64,000 nt of DNA from Streptomyces ambofaciens ATCC 23877 (lineage in GTDB: Bacteria > Actinomycetota > Actinomycetes > Streptomycetales > Streptomycetaceae), in NCBI RefSeq assembly GCF_001267885.1, contig NZ_CP012382.1:5877001-5941000 (forward strand), read 5' to 3'. Of the stretch, positions 18,051 to 26,766 are shown piece after piece. Position 1 is the first letter of the stretch. Every line of letters begins with the position of its first letter. The notes beneath the pieces were generated by a model. The model saw nothing but the letters and a program-made list of their open reading frames with translations, ran no database searches and was not told the DNA's origin. A program made the position numbers and the translations under genes.

Positions 18051-18282
18051 ACGTAGCGGACCCCCGACACCGAGGGCGTGACCCGAAGGCCATCCGCTCC
18101 GTTCACCTGAGTGGCGGAACGTCCGGGCCGGCCGGAGCCCCGCCCCGCGTCGTACCCGCCGGCCATGCCCCCGCACCGGCACCGCACCCCACCCGCCCGG
18201 TCGAAGCCCCGCACGGCGCCGTTCCGTCCGCAGCGCACCGAGGACATCCGAGGCGCACCGAGAACAGAGGGGGAGCCCTTCC

Positions 18283-20469
18283 ATGCACCAACCGACCTCG
18301 TCCACCGCCGTGCCGGGTACCGCTGCCTTCGGCGGGCGGGTCACGCCGTCACCTCCCGCCGAGCCCGTGGCGCCGGTCGGGAGGCGCGGCCCGGCGCAGG
18401 GCCGGAGCCTCGCTCCCTCGACGGTCCGACCCGGGCCGACCTACACCCTTCCGTCCTCGCGGCCCGTGAGAGAGCCCGGCGCTCCGCGGAGCGCGCCGCC
18501 CGCGATCTCCTCCCACCGGTGCGGAGACCTGCCCCCGAACCACTCGACGATGATCGCAGTGGCCCTCCCCGGTCTCGTGATCTCGACCGATCAAGGGCAG
18601 CTGACCGGCGCGGGGCTGGAGGGCTTCTATCGCGCGGGCCGACGCCTGCTCTCCCGGTGCCGCCTCCGCGTGGCCGGGCGTGAACCGCTGTGCTTGCAGG
18701 CCCGGACGACCGGAGCCGACCGAACCGTCTTCGTGGGCGCCCTTCGGACATCGTCCGCTCCGGGCCCGGACCCGGATGTGATGGTCGAGCGGACGCGGCA
18801 CGCCGACGGCACGGAGCGGATCACTCTGCGCAACGGGACGCCCCGTCCACTGCGCCTGCCGGTGGAGGTGGCTCTCGGTACGGACCTGGCCGACCTCGGG
18901 TCGATCGCCGCGGGCCGTGCCGGCCCCGAGCTGCCGGCCAGTGTTCACGCCTCCGGCCTGCGGTGGTCCTGCGCAGCGGGCACCGCGCTGGTCACGGCCG
19001 TACCGCCGCCGGACGATGCCCTCGCCTCCGCGGGACTGCTGCGGTGGGAGTGCGCGGTACCTCCGGGCGGCAGCACGAGCATCGAGCTGCGTGTGCGGCC
19101 GGACGGAGCGGGTCCGGTCCGGCCGGTGGGCCGCACGGCGGCCGATCCGCTGGCATCCGCGGAGGCCACCGGTGACGACCCCGGGGCCCCCGCCCTCCTG
19201 CGGACCAGCATCGACGACCTTCGAGCCCTCCTGCTGCGCGATCCGGTCCGTCCCGCCGACGTCCACCTTGCGGCCGGTGTCCCCTGGCGCTGCGGTCCGG
19301 CCCCCGCCGAGGCCCTCGCCGCCGCCCGGATGACGCTGCCCCTCGGCACCCGGCTCGCCGCCGGCACGTTGCGCGTCCTCGCCCGCACGCAACACCGCGG
19401 CCCCGGACCGGGGCGCGGCATGATTCCCGGGCCGAGACGCGACACCGGCCCCCACCTGCCACCGGGCTGCACTGGCACGGAGGCGACCCTGCTCTTCCCC
19501 GTGCTCCTCGCGGAAGCCCGCCGCTGGGGTCTCGGAGATCGCGAGACGCAGGAGCTGCTGCCCGCGGCCGAGGGATGCCTGGGCTGGCTGCGGGCCGCCG
19601 CAGGGGACGGCACGTACGTATCCGACCCGCACCCCGGCGGTCCCGTCCGCTGCGAGACCCAGGCCCACGCGCATCGCGCGGCCCTCCTCGGCGCCGAGCT
19701 GCTCGACGCCTTCGGCAGACCGGGCGGTGAAGCCCTGCGCCAGTGGGCCCAGGGACTGCGCGAAGCGTTCCGGCGTGACTTCTGGATCCACGACCCGGCA
19801 GGAGGGCGGCCCGCGGCGGCCCGCACCACGGACGGACGCCTCGTGCCGTCGTTGACCGCGGCCACCGCCCATCTCCTCGACACCGGACTGCTCGGGGGAG
19901 GAGTCACGGCCCCGGGGCTGCTCGACCCCGTGCAGACCGCCCGGCTCGCCCGGCTGCTGGGTAACCCGGTCATGGACTCGGGATGGGGACTGCGCGGCCT
20001 GGCCGTGACGGAAGCGGGCTACACCCCTTTCGGGCATCGGGCCGGAGCGGTACGCGTCCAGGAGACGGCGATCGCCGCGGCGGGCCTGGCCGCCGCCGGT
20101 CACGAGAACGAGGCGTCCTCGCTGCTGCGCGGCGTCCTGGCCGCCGCCGGCGCCTTCGGCCACCGCCTGCCCGAGATGTACGCGGGGGAGCAGCGCACCG
20201 ACGTGAGTACGCCCCTGCCGCACCCGGCGGCCTGTCGTCCCGCCGCCACCGCGGCCGCCGCCGGGGTGCTGCTGCTGACCACACTGGCGGGCATCCACCC
20301 CGACGCCCCGGCCGGGACCGTCACTCTGCGTCCCCTGCGCGGTGCCCCTCTGGGAGAGATCGGCCTGGCCGGGCTGAGGGTCGCCGGGGAGCCCTTCTCC
20401 GTGCGGGTCAGCCGACTGGGCATGGCCATGGTCGAAGAAGCCGCCGACGGGCTGCAACTGAGAACCTGA
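18283..20469 (+). CDS. Glycogen debranching-enzyme-like (amylo-alpha-1,6-glucosidase fold) protein
   Basis: The 728-aa protein starts at the ATG at 18283, eight bases after AGGGGGA. After a low-complexity first ~85 residues comes a beta-rich domain (ALPGLVISTDQGQLTGAGLE, GFYRAGRRLLSRCRLRVAG) that resembles the N-terminal domain of glycogen debranching enzymes. A helical (alpha/alpha)6-type toroid follows (LLFPVLLAEARRWGLGDRET, GYTPFGHRAGAVRVQETAIA, MYAGEQRTD). Such proteins act on alpha-glucans or are degenerate relatives; I cannot confirm catalytic acids, so enzymatic activity is uncertain. It stands alone downstream of the decayed gap and upstream of the NUDIX gene. Confidence 0.78.
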   Translation: MHQPTSSTAVPGTAAFGGRVTPSPPAEPVAPVGRRGPAQGRSLAPSTVRPGPTYTLPSSRPVREPGAPRSAPPAISSHRCGDLPPNHSTMIAVALPGLVISTDQGQLTGAGLEGFYRAGRRLLSRCRLRVAGREPLCLQARTTGADRTVFVGALRTSSAPGPDPDVMVERTRHADGTERITLRNGTPRPLRLPVEVALGTDLADLGSIAAGRAGPELPASVHASGLRWSCAAGTALVTAVPPPDDALASAGLLRWECAVPPGGSTSIELRVRPDGAGPVRPVGRTAADPLASAEATGDDPGAPALLRTSIDDLRALLLRDPVRPADVHLAAGVPWRCGPAPAEALAAARMTLPLGTRLAAGTLRVLARTQHRGPGPGRGMIPGPRRDTGPHLPPGCTGTEATLLFPVLLAEARRWGLGDRETQELLPAAEGCLGWLRAAAGDGTYVSDPHPGGPVRCETQAHAHRAALLGAELLDAFGRPGGEALRQWAQGLREAFRRDFWIHDPAGGRPAAARTTDGRLVPSLTAATAHLLDTGLLGGGVTAPGLLDPVQTARLARLLGNPVMDSGWGLRGLAVTEAGYTPFGHRAGAVRVQETAIAAAGLAAAGHENEASSLLRGVLAAAGAFGHRLPEMYAGEQRTDVSTPLPHPAACRPAATAAAAGVLLLTTLAGIHPDAPAGTVTLRPLRGAPLGEIGLAGLRVAGEPFSVRVSRLGMAMVEEAADGLQLRT

Positions 20470-20574
20470 CCTGGCCTGACGCGTTCTCGCACGGCGTCCG
20501 AAGGCAGGCCGAGGGACACGGAAGACACAGCTCCGACCGAAGTGGATCAACGGTCGATGCGCTCGGCGAAGGGA

Positions 20575-20603
20575 GTGTTTATCGTCAGGCAGACGACTAT
20601 GAT
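20575..20603 (+). promoter_or_regulatory. Promoter with overlapping inverted repeat for the NUDIX gene
   Basis: A TATGAT -10 hexamer (20598-20603) ends 6 nt before the ATG at 20610, which predicts a leaderless transcript. GTGTTT (20575-20580) is at the -35 position with a 17-bp spacer. Within the spacer lies the inverted repeat TCGTC-AGGCA-GACGA (20582-20596), placed so that a bound repressor would block RNA polymerase. Since the gene encodes an NrtR-like regulator, autoregulation is plausible. Confidence 0.6.
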
Positions 20604-20609
20604 CGCCGC

Positions 20610-21368
20610 ATGCCCTACGACCCGTCAGCCTTTCCGCCCTTCGCCGTCACTGTGGACCTGGTCGTGCTGACCGTGCGTCGCCACTCCCTGTGCGCGCTGG
20701 CGGTGCGCAGGGGTGAGCCGCCGTTCCAGGGTCGCTGGGCCCTCCCTGGCGGGTTCGTGCGGGCCGACGAGAATCTGGCGCAGGCGGCGGCGCGGGAGCT
20801 CGCCGAGGAGACGGGCCTGTGCGTCCACGACCCCGCCGAGCCCACTCAGGACAACGGCGCGCACCTGGAGCAGCTCGCGACCTACGGCGATCCCGAGCGG
20901 GACCCCCGGATGCGCGTGGTCAGCGTCGCCCATCTCGCGCTCGCTCCCGATCTGCCCGCGCCACGGGCGGGCGGTGACGCCAGCAACGCGCGCTGGGCGC
21001 CGGTCGAGGAACTGCTGGAGCAAGCGGGATACGGCCGTGACGACGAGCCGGTGGCGCCGCTCGCCTTCGACCACACCCAGATCCTCGCGGACGGGGTGGA
21101 GCGAGCCCGGTCCAAGATCGAGTACTCGTCGCTGGCCACCGCCTTCTGCCCGCCCGAGTTCACCGTCGGCGAGCTGCGCCGCGTCTACGAGGCGGTGTGG
21201 GGCGTGGCCCTCGACCCGCGCAACTTCCACCGCAAGGTGACGGGCACCCCGGGCTTCCTCGTTCCCACCGGCGGCACGACCACCCGCCAGGGCGGCCGTC
21301 CCGCCCAGCTCTTCCGGGCAGGCGGCGCCACTCTGCTCAACCCCCCGATGCTGCGTCCCGAGGTGTGA
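20610..21368 (+). CDS. NUDIX hydrolase with C-terminal winged helix, NrtR-like
   Basis: The 252-aa protein has an N-terminal NUDIX domain whose box spans about residues 46-68 (GGFVRADENLAQAAARELAE, then ETGL), giving the expected GX5EX7REUXEEXGU pattern. The C-terminal ~80 residues (FTVGELRRVYEAVWGVALDP, RNFHRKVTGTPGFLVP) form the winged helix found in NrtR-type regulators of NAD metabolism, which sense ADP-ribose. NrtR proteins keep the NUDIX fold for ligand sensing; since the NUDIX box here looks complete, hydrolysis is also possible. The transcript appears leaderless and carries an inverted repeat in its promoter. No NAD biosynthesis gene is adjacent. Confidence 0.88.
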   Translation: MPYDPSAFPPFAVTVDLVVLTVRRHSLCALAVRRGEPPFQGRWALPGGFVRADENLAQAAARELAEETGLCVHDPAEPTQDNGAHLEQLATYGDPERDPRMRVVSVAHLALAPDLPAPRAGGDASNARWAPVEELLEQAGYGRDDEPVAPLAFDHTQILADGVERARSKIEYSSLATAFCPPEFTVGELRRVYEAVWGVALDPRNFHRKVTGTPGFLVPTGGTTTRQGGRPAQLFRAGGATLLNPPMLRPEV

Positions 21369-21486
21369 GGCCGAGCCCGGACGGGCCCCGGACCGGACGG
21401 CGAACAAGGAGGCGACGGGCCCCTCGCCCGCACCAGGAGGCTCAGCGGTACCCGAAAAACCGGTCATAACAGGCTATCTTGCTGCG

Positions 21487-23739
21487 GTGATCCAGGCCTT
21501 CGGACTGACCAGCAACCCCCGCAAGGACCTTCCGCCCGCCGTCGACGACGTCTCCTTCGAGGCACGCGCGGGGCATGTCACCGCACTGCTCGGAGCATCG
21601 GGCGCCGGCAAGACGACGGTGCTCAGACTCATGCTCGAACTCCAACGGGGCCGTGGGCTGGCCCACTTCAGAGGCCGCCCACTGCACCGCATCGCCCACC
21701 CCTCACGCGAGGTCGGCGTCGTGCTGGGAGACGTGCCGGGGCACCCGGCCCGCACGGTCCGGGGCCATCTCCGCATGCTGTGCGCGGCGGCCGGAGCCCC
21801 CGTCCGGCGGGCCGACGAAGTACTGCAGTCGGTCGGCCTCGTGGGCCTGCGCGACGAACACCTCGGGACCCTCTCCCGCGGCATGGACCGACGCCTCGGA
21901 CTGGCCTGCGCACTCCTTCCCGACCCGCACACACTGGTCCTCGACGACCCCGCCGGTGCGCTCTCCGTCCGCGACGCCCGCTGGCTCCACCAAACGCTGC
22001 GTGCCCACGCCGCCCAGGGCGGCACCGTCCTGTTCAGCACGGCGGACCCCAAGGAGGCCGCGCGTTGCGCCGACCACGTCGTCACGCTGGACCAGGGCCG
22101 GGTCGTCGCCGATCAGGCGGCGGCGGACTTCTCCCGTACCCGGCTGCGGCCGCGCGTCGCCGTCCGCAGCCCGCACGCCGCCCGCCTCGCCGCTCTCCTG
22201 ATCAAGGAGGCGCGCAAGGCGCGCCGTTCCGTCGAGGTCGTCCGCGAGGGCGGCAACCGCCTCGCGGTGTACGGCAGTACGTGTGCCGACATCGGGGACA
22301 CCGCCTTCCGGCACGGCATCCTCGTACACCAACTGGCCGACGAGGTCGGCGACATGGGGCCCGGGGCGGACGCGGCGCCGCTCGATACGCACGTCCCGCC
22401 CCACACCGAACGTGCTCAGCCATGGGCCGGCGGTACCGGGGCCGCTGAAGGAAGCCCGTCGTCCCTTCTCGCCGACACCCCACACCCGCCGCCGGTCGAG
22501 GAGCGACCGGGGACGGCCGCCGAGCAGCTGCCCGCGACCCGTGACGCCGGGCGCTCCCCCACCGACGCCGAGCCCGTGACGGAAGCCTCCCGGGTGACCG
22601 GAGCTCCCCGACCGGCCGGCTCCCGCTCGCCGGCCTCCGACCATCTCCGCTCGCCCGCCACCGACCGTCCCCACCCGCCGGCCTCCGACGATTCCCGTCC
22701 CTCGGCCGACGCCCTCCGAGCCCTCGCCGACGATCTTCCGTCCACCCGCGGTGCCGGGCGGACGCCGGCCGCGGACCACGGTGCCGGGCGGACGCCGGCC
22801 GCGGACCGCGGTGCCGCCGCGCCGGACAGCCCTCCCGCCCCCGGCGCCCTCCCCGAGCCACCGGCACGAGCCGCCTTCCGTCCCCTGCCGCGCCCCTCTG
22901 CCACGCTCGCGCCCACCGTCGTCCGGGAGGCGGCGTCCTCGCTGCCGCCTCCCATCTCCGTCCGTTCCGCTCCCAGCCCCCTGCGCCCCCTCCGGTACGA
23001 ACTCCGGCGTGTGATCGGGGTCGGGACGGCGTTCGTCACCGGTGCCGTCGTCCTCGTCGTGTCCGCTGTCACCGCCGTGATCCTGGCCCGCATCGGGCAC
23101 ACCCCGCAGCCGCGTCTCCTGGCCGCCTGGCCGCGGGAGCTGCCGCTGCCGCCCGCGGCCCTCGGCGCGGGGCTGCTCGGGGCGCTCGCCTTCGGCGACG
23201 AGTTCCGCCATCCCGCCCTGGCGGCGGATCGCGGCACCGTTCCCCGCCGCATGGGGCTGCTGGCCGCCAAACTCCTCGTCTCCGCGGCCACCGCGCTGGT
23301 GCTGGCCGTCCTGGCGGTGGCCTGCGACGCCGAAGTGCTCCGCCTCTTCTACGGGCGGGAAGTCGCGGGGGTCCCCGCAGACTGGCCCGCACTGAGCGCG
23401 GCTTGGCTCGGACTCGTCGTCGGATGTGCCTGGTCCGGCCTGCTGGCCGCGGGAGTCTTCCGGTCCACCACGGCCGGGCTCGCCGCGGTGGTCGCCGTCC
23501 CCGTCCTGGTCGTACCGCTCGTACAGAAGGTCTGGGAGGGGCCGTCCGTGCGGACCGCCGCCGGCCTGTCCCTGCGGATCCGTGAGGCTCTCCTGACCAC
23601 GTGGCCCTTCGGTGGTGAGCGGTACGTGGCCGAGGCGCTGCGCATGGTCGTCCAACCCGTGGGCGGCGCCCTGACGTTGTCCCTGACCACTCTGCTCTGC
23701 GCGTATCTGCTGATGACCCTGCGTAGCAGGGCCCGGTGA
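21487..23739 (+). CDS. ABC transporter ATPase-permease fusion with atypical nucleotide-binding motifs
   Basis: The 750-aa protein begins with an ABC ATPase: Walker A GASGAGKT (about residues 36-43) and signature LSRGMDRRLGLA (about 128-139). Two catalytic features deviate. Walker B reads TLVLDDPAG, with Asp where the catalytic Glu is expected, and the switch region reads VLFSTADPKEA, with Ala where the H-loop His is expected. A ~200-residue Pro/Ala/Arg-rich linker with a 30-bp DNA repeat joins it to a C-terminal membrane domain with about six hydrophobic segments (residues 505-750). The GTG start follows TATCTT by 6 nt with no ribosome-binding site. Substrate unknown. It immediately precedes whiH. 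Confidence 0.85.
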   Translation: MIQAFGLTSNPRKDLPPAVDDVSFEARAGHVTALLGASGAGKTTVLRLMLELQRGRGLAHFRGRPLHRIAHPSREVGVVLGDVPGHPARTVRGHLRMLCAAAGAPVRRADEVLQSVGLVGLRDEHLGTLSRGMDRRLGLACALLPDPHTLVLDDPAGALSVRDARWLHQTLRAHAAQGGTVLFSTADPKEAARCADHVVTLDQGRVVADQAAADFSRTRLRPRVAVRSPHAARLAALLIKEARKARRSVEVVREGGNRLAVYGSTCADIGDTAFRHGILVHQLADEVGDMGPGADAAPLDTHVPPHTERAQPWAGGTGAAEGSPSSLLADTPHPPPVEERPGTAAEQLPATRDAGRSPTDAEPVTEASRVTGAPRPAGSRSPASDHLRSPATDRPHPPASDDSRPSADALRALADDLPSTRGAGRTPAADHGAGRTPAADRGAAAPDSPPAPGALPEPPARAAFRPLPRPSATLAPTVVREAASSLPPPISVRSAPSPLRPLRYELRRVIGVGTAFVTGAVVLVVSAVTAVILARIGHTPQPRLLAAWPRELPLPPAALGAGLLGALAFGDEFRHPALAADRGTVPRRMGLLAAKLLVSAATALVLAVLAVACDAEVLRLFYGREVAGVPADWPALSAAWLGLVVGCAWSGLLAAGVFRSTTAGLAAVVAVPVLVVPLVQKVWEGPSVRTAAGLSLRIREALLTTWPFGGERYVAEALRMVVQPVGGALTLSLTTLLCAYLLMTLRSRAR
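22750..22809 (+). repeat. 30-bp in-frame tandem duplication in the ABC protein linker
   Basis: Two near-identical 30-bp units starting at 22750 and 22780 encode GAGRTPAADH and GAGRTPAADR within the disordered linker. Confidence 0.85.
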
Positions 23740-23799
23740 CGTCCGCCGTGCCCTTCCGGTCGATCGCGTGCGCAACTCCCCGAGGAAAGCCCATTTCTT

Positions 23800-23839
23800 T
23801 CCGATAAGGCGTCAATTGCGACGGGGTGAGCGATCACCC
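23800..23839 (+). promoter_or_regulatory. Candidate sigma-WhiG promoter and downstream inverted repeat of whiH
   Basis: TCCGATAA (23800-23807) matches 7 of 8 positions of the sigma-WhiG -10 consensus GCCGATAA; the expected TAAA -35 is not obvious. whiH is known to depend on sigma-WhiG. About 17 bp downstream, GGGTGA-GCGA-TCACCC (23824-23839) is a perfect 6-bp-arm palindrome of the size bound by GntR-family repressors, a candidate site for the known WhiH autorepression. Confidence 0.55.
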
Positions 23840-23899
23840 TTTCGTGTGCTTTTCACCAAAGACCTCAAGGGAGTTGGAGAGGGCGCCGACAAATGATGC

Positions 23900-24787
23900 G
23901 TGACTACCCTTGCGCACTCCATGATGACCGCCGCCCGTTCCGCCGACTCCGGCCTCGCGAACCCGGGCGACCTCGACCGCTACCCCTTCGCCGAGACGTC
24001 CGCCGTCGACCGCGTCTCGATGCCCGCCTGGGAAGGCGCTGAACCCGAGCTGGGCCGCGTGGGCAGGCGCACCGGGGGCAGCCGGGGCCGCGGGCTGCAC
24101 GGGCAACTCGTCCAGCAGCTGGGCCAGATGATCGTTTCGGGTGACCTGGGCGCCGACCGCCCGCTGGTGCCCGAGGAGATCGGGCAGCGTTTCGAGGTGT
24201 CCCGCACCGTGGTCCGTGAGTCCCTCCGGGTCCTGGAGGCCAAGGGTCTGGTCAGTGCCCGCCCGAACGTGGGCACCCGGGTGCGCCCGGTCAGTGACTG
24301 GAACCTCCTTGACCCGGACATCATCGAGTGGCGCGCCTTCGGGCCGCAGCGTGACGATCAGCGCCGCGAGCTCAGCGAGCTGCGCTGGACGATCGAGCCG
24401 CTCGCCGCGCGCCTCGCCGCCGGGCACGGGCGCGAGGACGTCCAGCAGCGGCTGTCCGACATGATCGGGATCATGGGCCACGCCATGGGGCAGGGTGACG
24501 CGCTCACCTTCGCGCGTGCCGACGCGGAGTTCCACGGGCTCCTCATCCAGATCGCCGGCAATCGCATGCTGGACCACCTCTCCGGAATCGTCTCCGCCGC
24601 CCTGCACGTCTCCGGCGGCCCGGTCACGTCCTGTGACCGGCCGAACGACGTCACGCTGGCACAGCACGGCAGGATCGTCGACGCCCTCGCCACCGGGGAC
24701 GGAGCGGCGGCCGAGGCGGCCATGCGCCAGCTTCTGACCGTCCACCCCGAGGTGGAGCGAGTGGTGCCCGCCCCCCGCGAGCACTGA
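23900..24787 (+). CDS. whiH: WhiH, GntR/FadR-family sporulation regulator
   Basis: The 295-aa protein has a GntR winged helix (about residues 68-130: LHGQLVQQLGQMIVSGDLGA, EEIGQRFEVSRTVVRESLRV) and a FadR-type FCD ligand domain with metal-site residues in FARADAEFHGLLIQIAGNRM. Position immediately before hrdB, and the sequence, identify WhiH, which is required for orderly sporulation septation in aerial hyphae. The GTG at 23900 is the earliest possible start because a TGA lies in frame just before it (23894). The ribosome-binding site GGAGAGGG is 16 nt upstream, unusually far, and an out-of-frame ATGATG lies in between. A strong hairpin follows the gene. Confidence 0.93.
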   Translation: MTTLAHSMMTAARSADSGLANPGDLDRYPFAETSAVDRVSMPAWEGAEPELGRVGRRTGGSRGRGLHGQLVQQLGQMIVSGDLGADRPLVPEEIGQRFEVSRTVVRESLRVLEAKGLVSARPNVGTRVRPVSDWNLLDPDIIEWRAFGPQRDDQRRELSELRWTIEPLAARLAAGHGREDVQQRLSDMIGIMGHAMGQGDALTFARADAEFHGLLIQIAGNRMLDHLSGIVSAALHVSGGPVTSCDRPNDVTLAQHGRIVDALATGDGAAAEAAMRQLLTVHPEVERVVPAPREH

Positions 24788-24866
24788 CCGCGTCCCACCG
24801 GAACGGCGCGGGCCGGGCACGCCGGACCCCTCCTGCGGCAGTGGCCGGCCGGTACGCCGTCGCCCT

Positions 24867-24904
24867 CGGACCCCGTGGAATCGCTCGTGATTCCACGGGG
24901 TCCG
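24867..24904 (+). terminator. Strong hairpin terminator after whiH
   Basis: A perfect 16-bp inverted repeat (24867-24882 with 24889-24904; core GGACCCCGTGGAATC) with a 6-nt loop separates whiH from hrdB. Confidence 0.88.
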
Positions 24905-25213
24905 ACGGTGTGATGAGAGGCTGAGCCCTCTGATGTGGTCGGCTCGCGTCCGCTGGTGACCTCATTCGTCCGCTTCTGACAGGTTTTGAATGCTTACGGG
25001 GTGTGACTCGGGCCACGCGGATTGGGCGTAACGCTCGTGGGAGCAACGCGATGACCTAAGAGGTGACAGCCGCGGAGGGAATACGGACGCCGTTCACGGC
25101 GCTGTGCATCTCCCGGCTCGCCCGCGCCGTCGGCCCATTCCAAGCCGGTGGTCGGCTCCCGTCCGTCACGGACGGGGCCGGAAGCCGTTTTCCAACGTTC
25201 CGAGAGGTTGTTC
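24905..25213 (+). promoter_or_regulatory. hrdB upstream region with candidate ECF-sigma promoter
   Basis: The region between the whiH terminator and the hrdB GTG contains GTAACG (25028-25033) and CGATGA (25049-25054) separated by 15 bp. This resembles an ECF-sigma promoter, about 160 bp before the start. In S. griseus the ECF factor ShbA is known to drive hrdB, and I recall similar elements there. GAGAGG at 25202-25207 is the ribosome-binding site. No open frame in the leader looks coding. Confidence 0.5.
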
Positions 25214-26746
25214 GTGTCGGCCAGCACATCCCGTACGCTCCCGCCGGAGATCGCCGAGTCCGTCTCTGTCATGGCGCTCATTGAGCGGGGAAAGGCTGAG
25301 GGGCAGATCGCCGGCGATGACGTGCGTCGGGCCTTCGAAGCTGACCAGATTCCGGCCACTCAGTGGAAGAACGTACTGCGCAGCCTCAACCAGATCCTCG
25401 AGGAAGAGGGTGTGACGCTGATGGTCAGTGCCGCGGAGCCCAAGCGCACCCGTAAGAGCGTCGCAGCGAAGAGTCCCGCCAAGCGCACCGCCACCAAGAC
25501 GGTCGCGGCCAAGACGGTGACCAGCAGGAAGGCCACCGCCCCCGCCACCCCGGCGGCGCCCGCCGCCGACCCGGCGGTCGAGGAAGAGGCGCCCGCCAAG
25601 AAGGCGGCGGCCAAGAAGACGACCGCCAAGAAGGCGACAGCGAAGAAGGCGACCGCCAAGAAGACGGCCGCCAAGAAGACCACCGCCAAGAAGGAGGACG
25701 GCGAGCTTCTCGAGGACGAGGCGATCGAGGAGCCGAAGGCCGCGACGGAGGAGCCCGAGGGCACCGAGAACGCGGGCTTCGTGCTGTCCGACGAGGACGA
25801 GGACGACGCTCCGGCCCAGCAGGTCGCCGCGGCCGGCGCCACCGCGGACCCGGTCAAGGACTACCTGAAGCAGATCGGCAAGGTCCCCCTGCTCAACGCC
25901 GAGCAGGAGGTCGAACTCGCCAAGCGCATCGAGGCCGGCCTGTTCGCCGAGGACAAGCTGGCGAACGCCGACAAGCTCGCCCCCAAGCTCAAGCGCGAGC
26001 TGGAGATCATCGCCGAGGACGGCCGCCGCGCCAAGAACCACCTCCTGGAGGCCAACCTCCGCCTGGTGGTCTCCCTGGCCAAGCGCTACACCGGCCGCGG
26101 CATGCTCTTCCTGGACCTCATCCAGGAGGGCAACCTCGGTCTGATCCGCGCGGTGGAGAAGTTCGACTACACCAAGGGCTACAAGTTCTCCACGTACGCC
26201 ACCTGGTGGATCCGTCAGGCGATCACCCGCGCGATGGCCGACCAGGCCCGCACCATCCGTATCCCGGTGCACATGGTCGAGGTCATCAACAAGCTCGCGC
26301 GCGTGCAGCGCCAGATGCTCCAGGACCTGGGCCGCGAGCCCACCCCGGAGGAGCTGGCCAAGGAACTCGACATGACCCCGGAGAAGGTCATCGAGGTCCA
26401 GAAGTACGGCCGCGAGCCGATCTCCCTGCACACCCCGCTGGGCGAGGACGGCGACAGCGAGTTCGGTGACCTCATCGAGGACTCCGAGGCGGTCGTCCCG
26501 GCCGACGCGGTCAGCTTCACGCTCCTGCAGGAGCAGCTGCACTCCGTCCTCGACACCCTGTCCGAGCGCGAGGCGGGCGTCGTCTCCATGCGTTTCGGTC
26601 TCACCGACGGTCAGCCGAAGACCCTCGACGAGATCGGCAAGGTGTACGGCGTGACGCGTGAGCGCATCCGCCAGATCGAGTCGAAGACCATGTCGAAGCT
26701 GCGTCACCCCTCGCGCTCCCAGGTGCTGCGCGACTACCTCGACTAG
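25214..26746 (+). CDS. hrdB: HrdB, principal (housekeeping) RNA polymerase sigma factor
   Basis: The 510-aa sigma-70 protein directs core RNA polymerase to housekeeping promoters. The order is an N-terminal segment ([20 protein letters not shown]), a Lys/Ala/Thr-rich repeat region ([13 protein letters not shown], about residues 130-160), an acidic stretch, region 1.2 ([20 protein letters not shown], about 212), region 2 ([20 protein letters not shown] and [19 protein letters not shown], about 280-340), region 3, and region 4 with the -35-binding helix-turn-helix ([20 protein letters not shown], near the end). GTG at 25214 with GAGAGG seven bases before is the start, matching the known HrdB N-terminus [12 protein letters not shown]. 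Confidence 0.98.
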   Translation: MSASTSRTLPPEIAESVSVMALIERGKAEGQIAGDDVRRAFEADQIPATQWKNVLRSLNQILEEEGVTLMVSAAEPKRTRKSVAAKSPAKRTATKTVAAKTVTSRKATAPATPAAPAADPAVEEEAPAKKAAAKKTTAKKATAKKATAKKTAAKKTTAKKEDGELLEDEAIEEPKAATEEPEGTENAGFVLSDEDEDDAPAQQVAAAGATADPVKDYLKQIGKVPLLNAEQEVELAKRIEAGLFAEDKLANADKLAPKLKRELEIIAEDGRRAKNHLLEANLRLVVSLAKRYTGRGMLFLDLIQEGNLGLIRAVEKFDYTKGYKFSTYATWWIRQAITRAMADQARTIRIPVHMVEVINKLARVQRQMLQDLGREPTPEELAKELDMTPEKVIEVQKYGREPISLHTPLGEDGDSEFGDLIEDSEAVVPADAVSFTLLQEQLHSVLDTLSEREAGVVSMRFGLTDGQPKTLDEIGKVYGVTRERIRQIESKTMSKLRHPSRSQVLRDYLD

Positions 26747-26766
26747 ATCGCGGTCGTACGAGCGAC

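Larger units (their letters stand above)
17583..18282. other. 700-bp gap without an intact gene
   Basis: This stretch between the DUF4192 gene and the debranching-like gene holds a 29-bp tandem repeat and, further right, a short minus-strand island with strong coding bias. The remaining frames are open mainly because of high GC and have poor third-position bias. It looks like decayed accessory DNA between two conserved genes. Confidence 0.55.

Noticed and set aside
17047..18247. Minus-strand open frames over the end of DUF4192 and the 700-bp gap
   Set aside because: They run antisense through the DUF4192 gene and then through repeat DNA; only the 54-codon island has true coding bias, and it is in a different frame from the longest of these.
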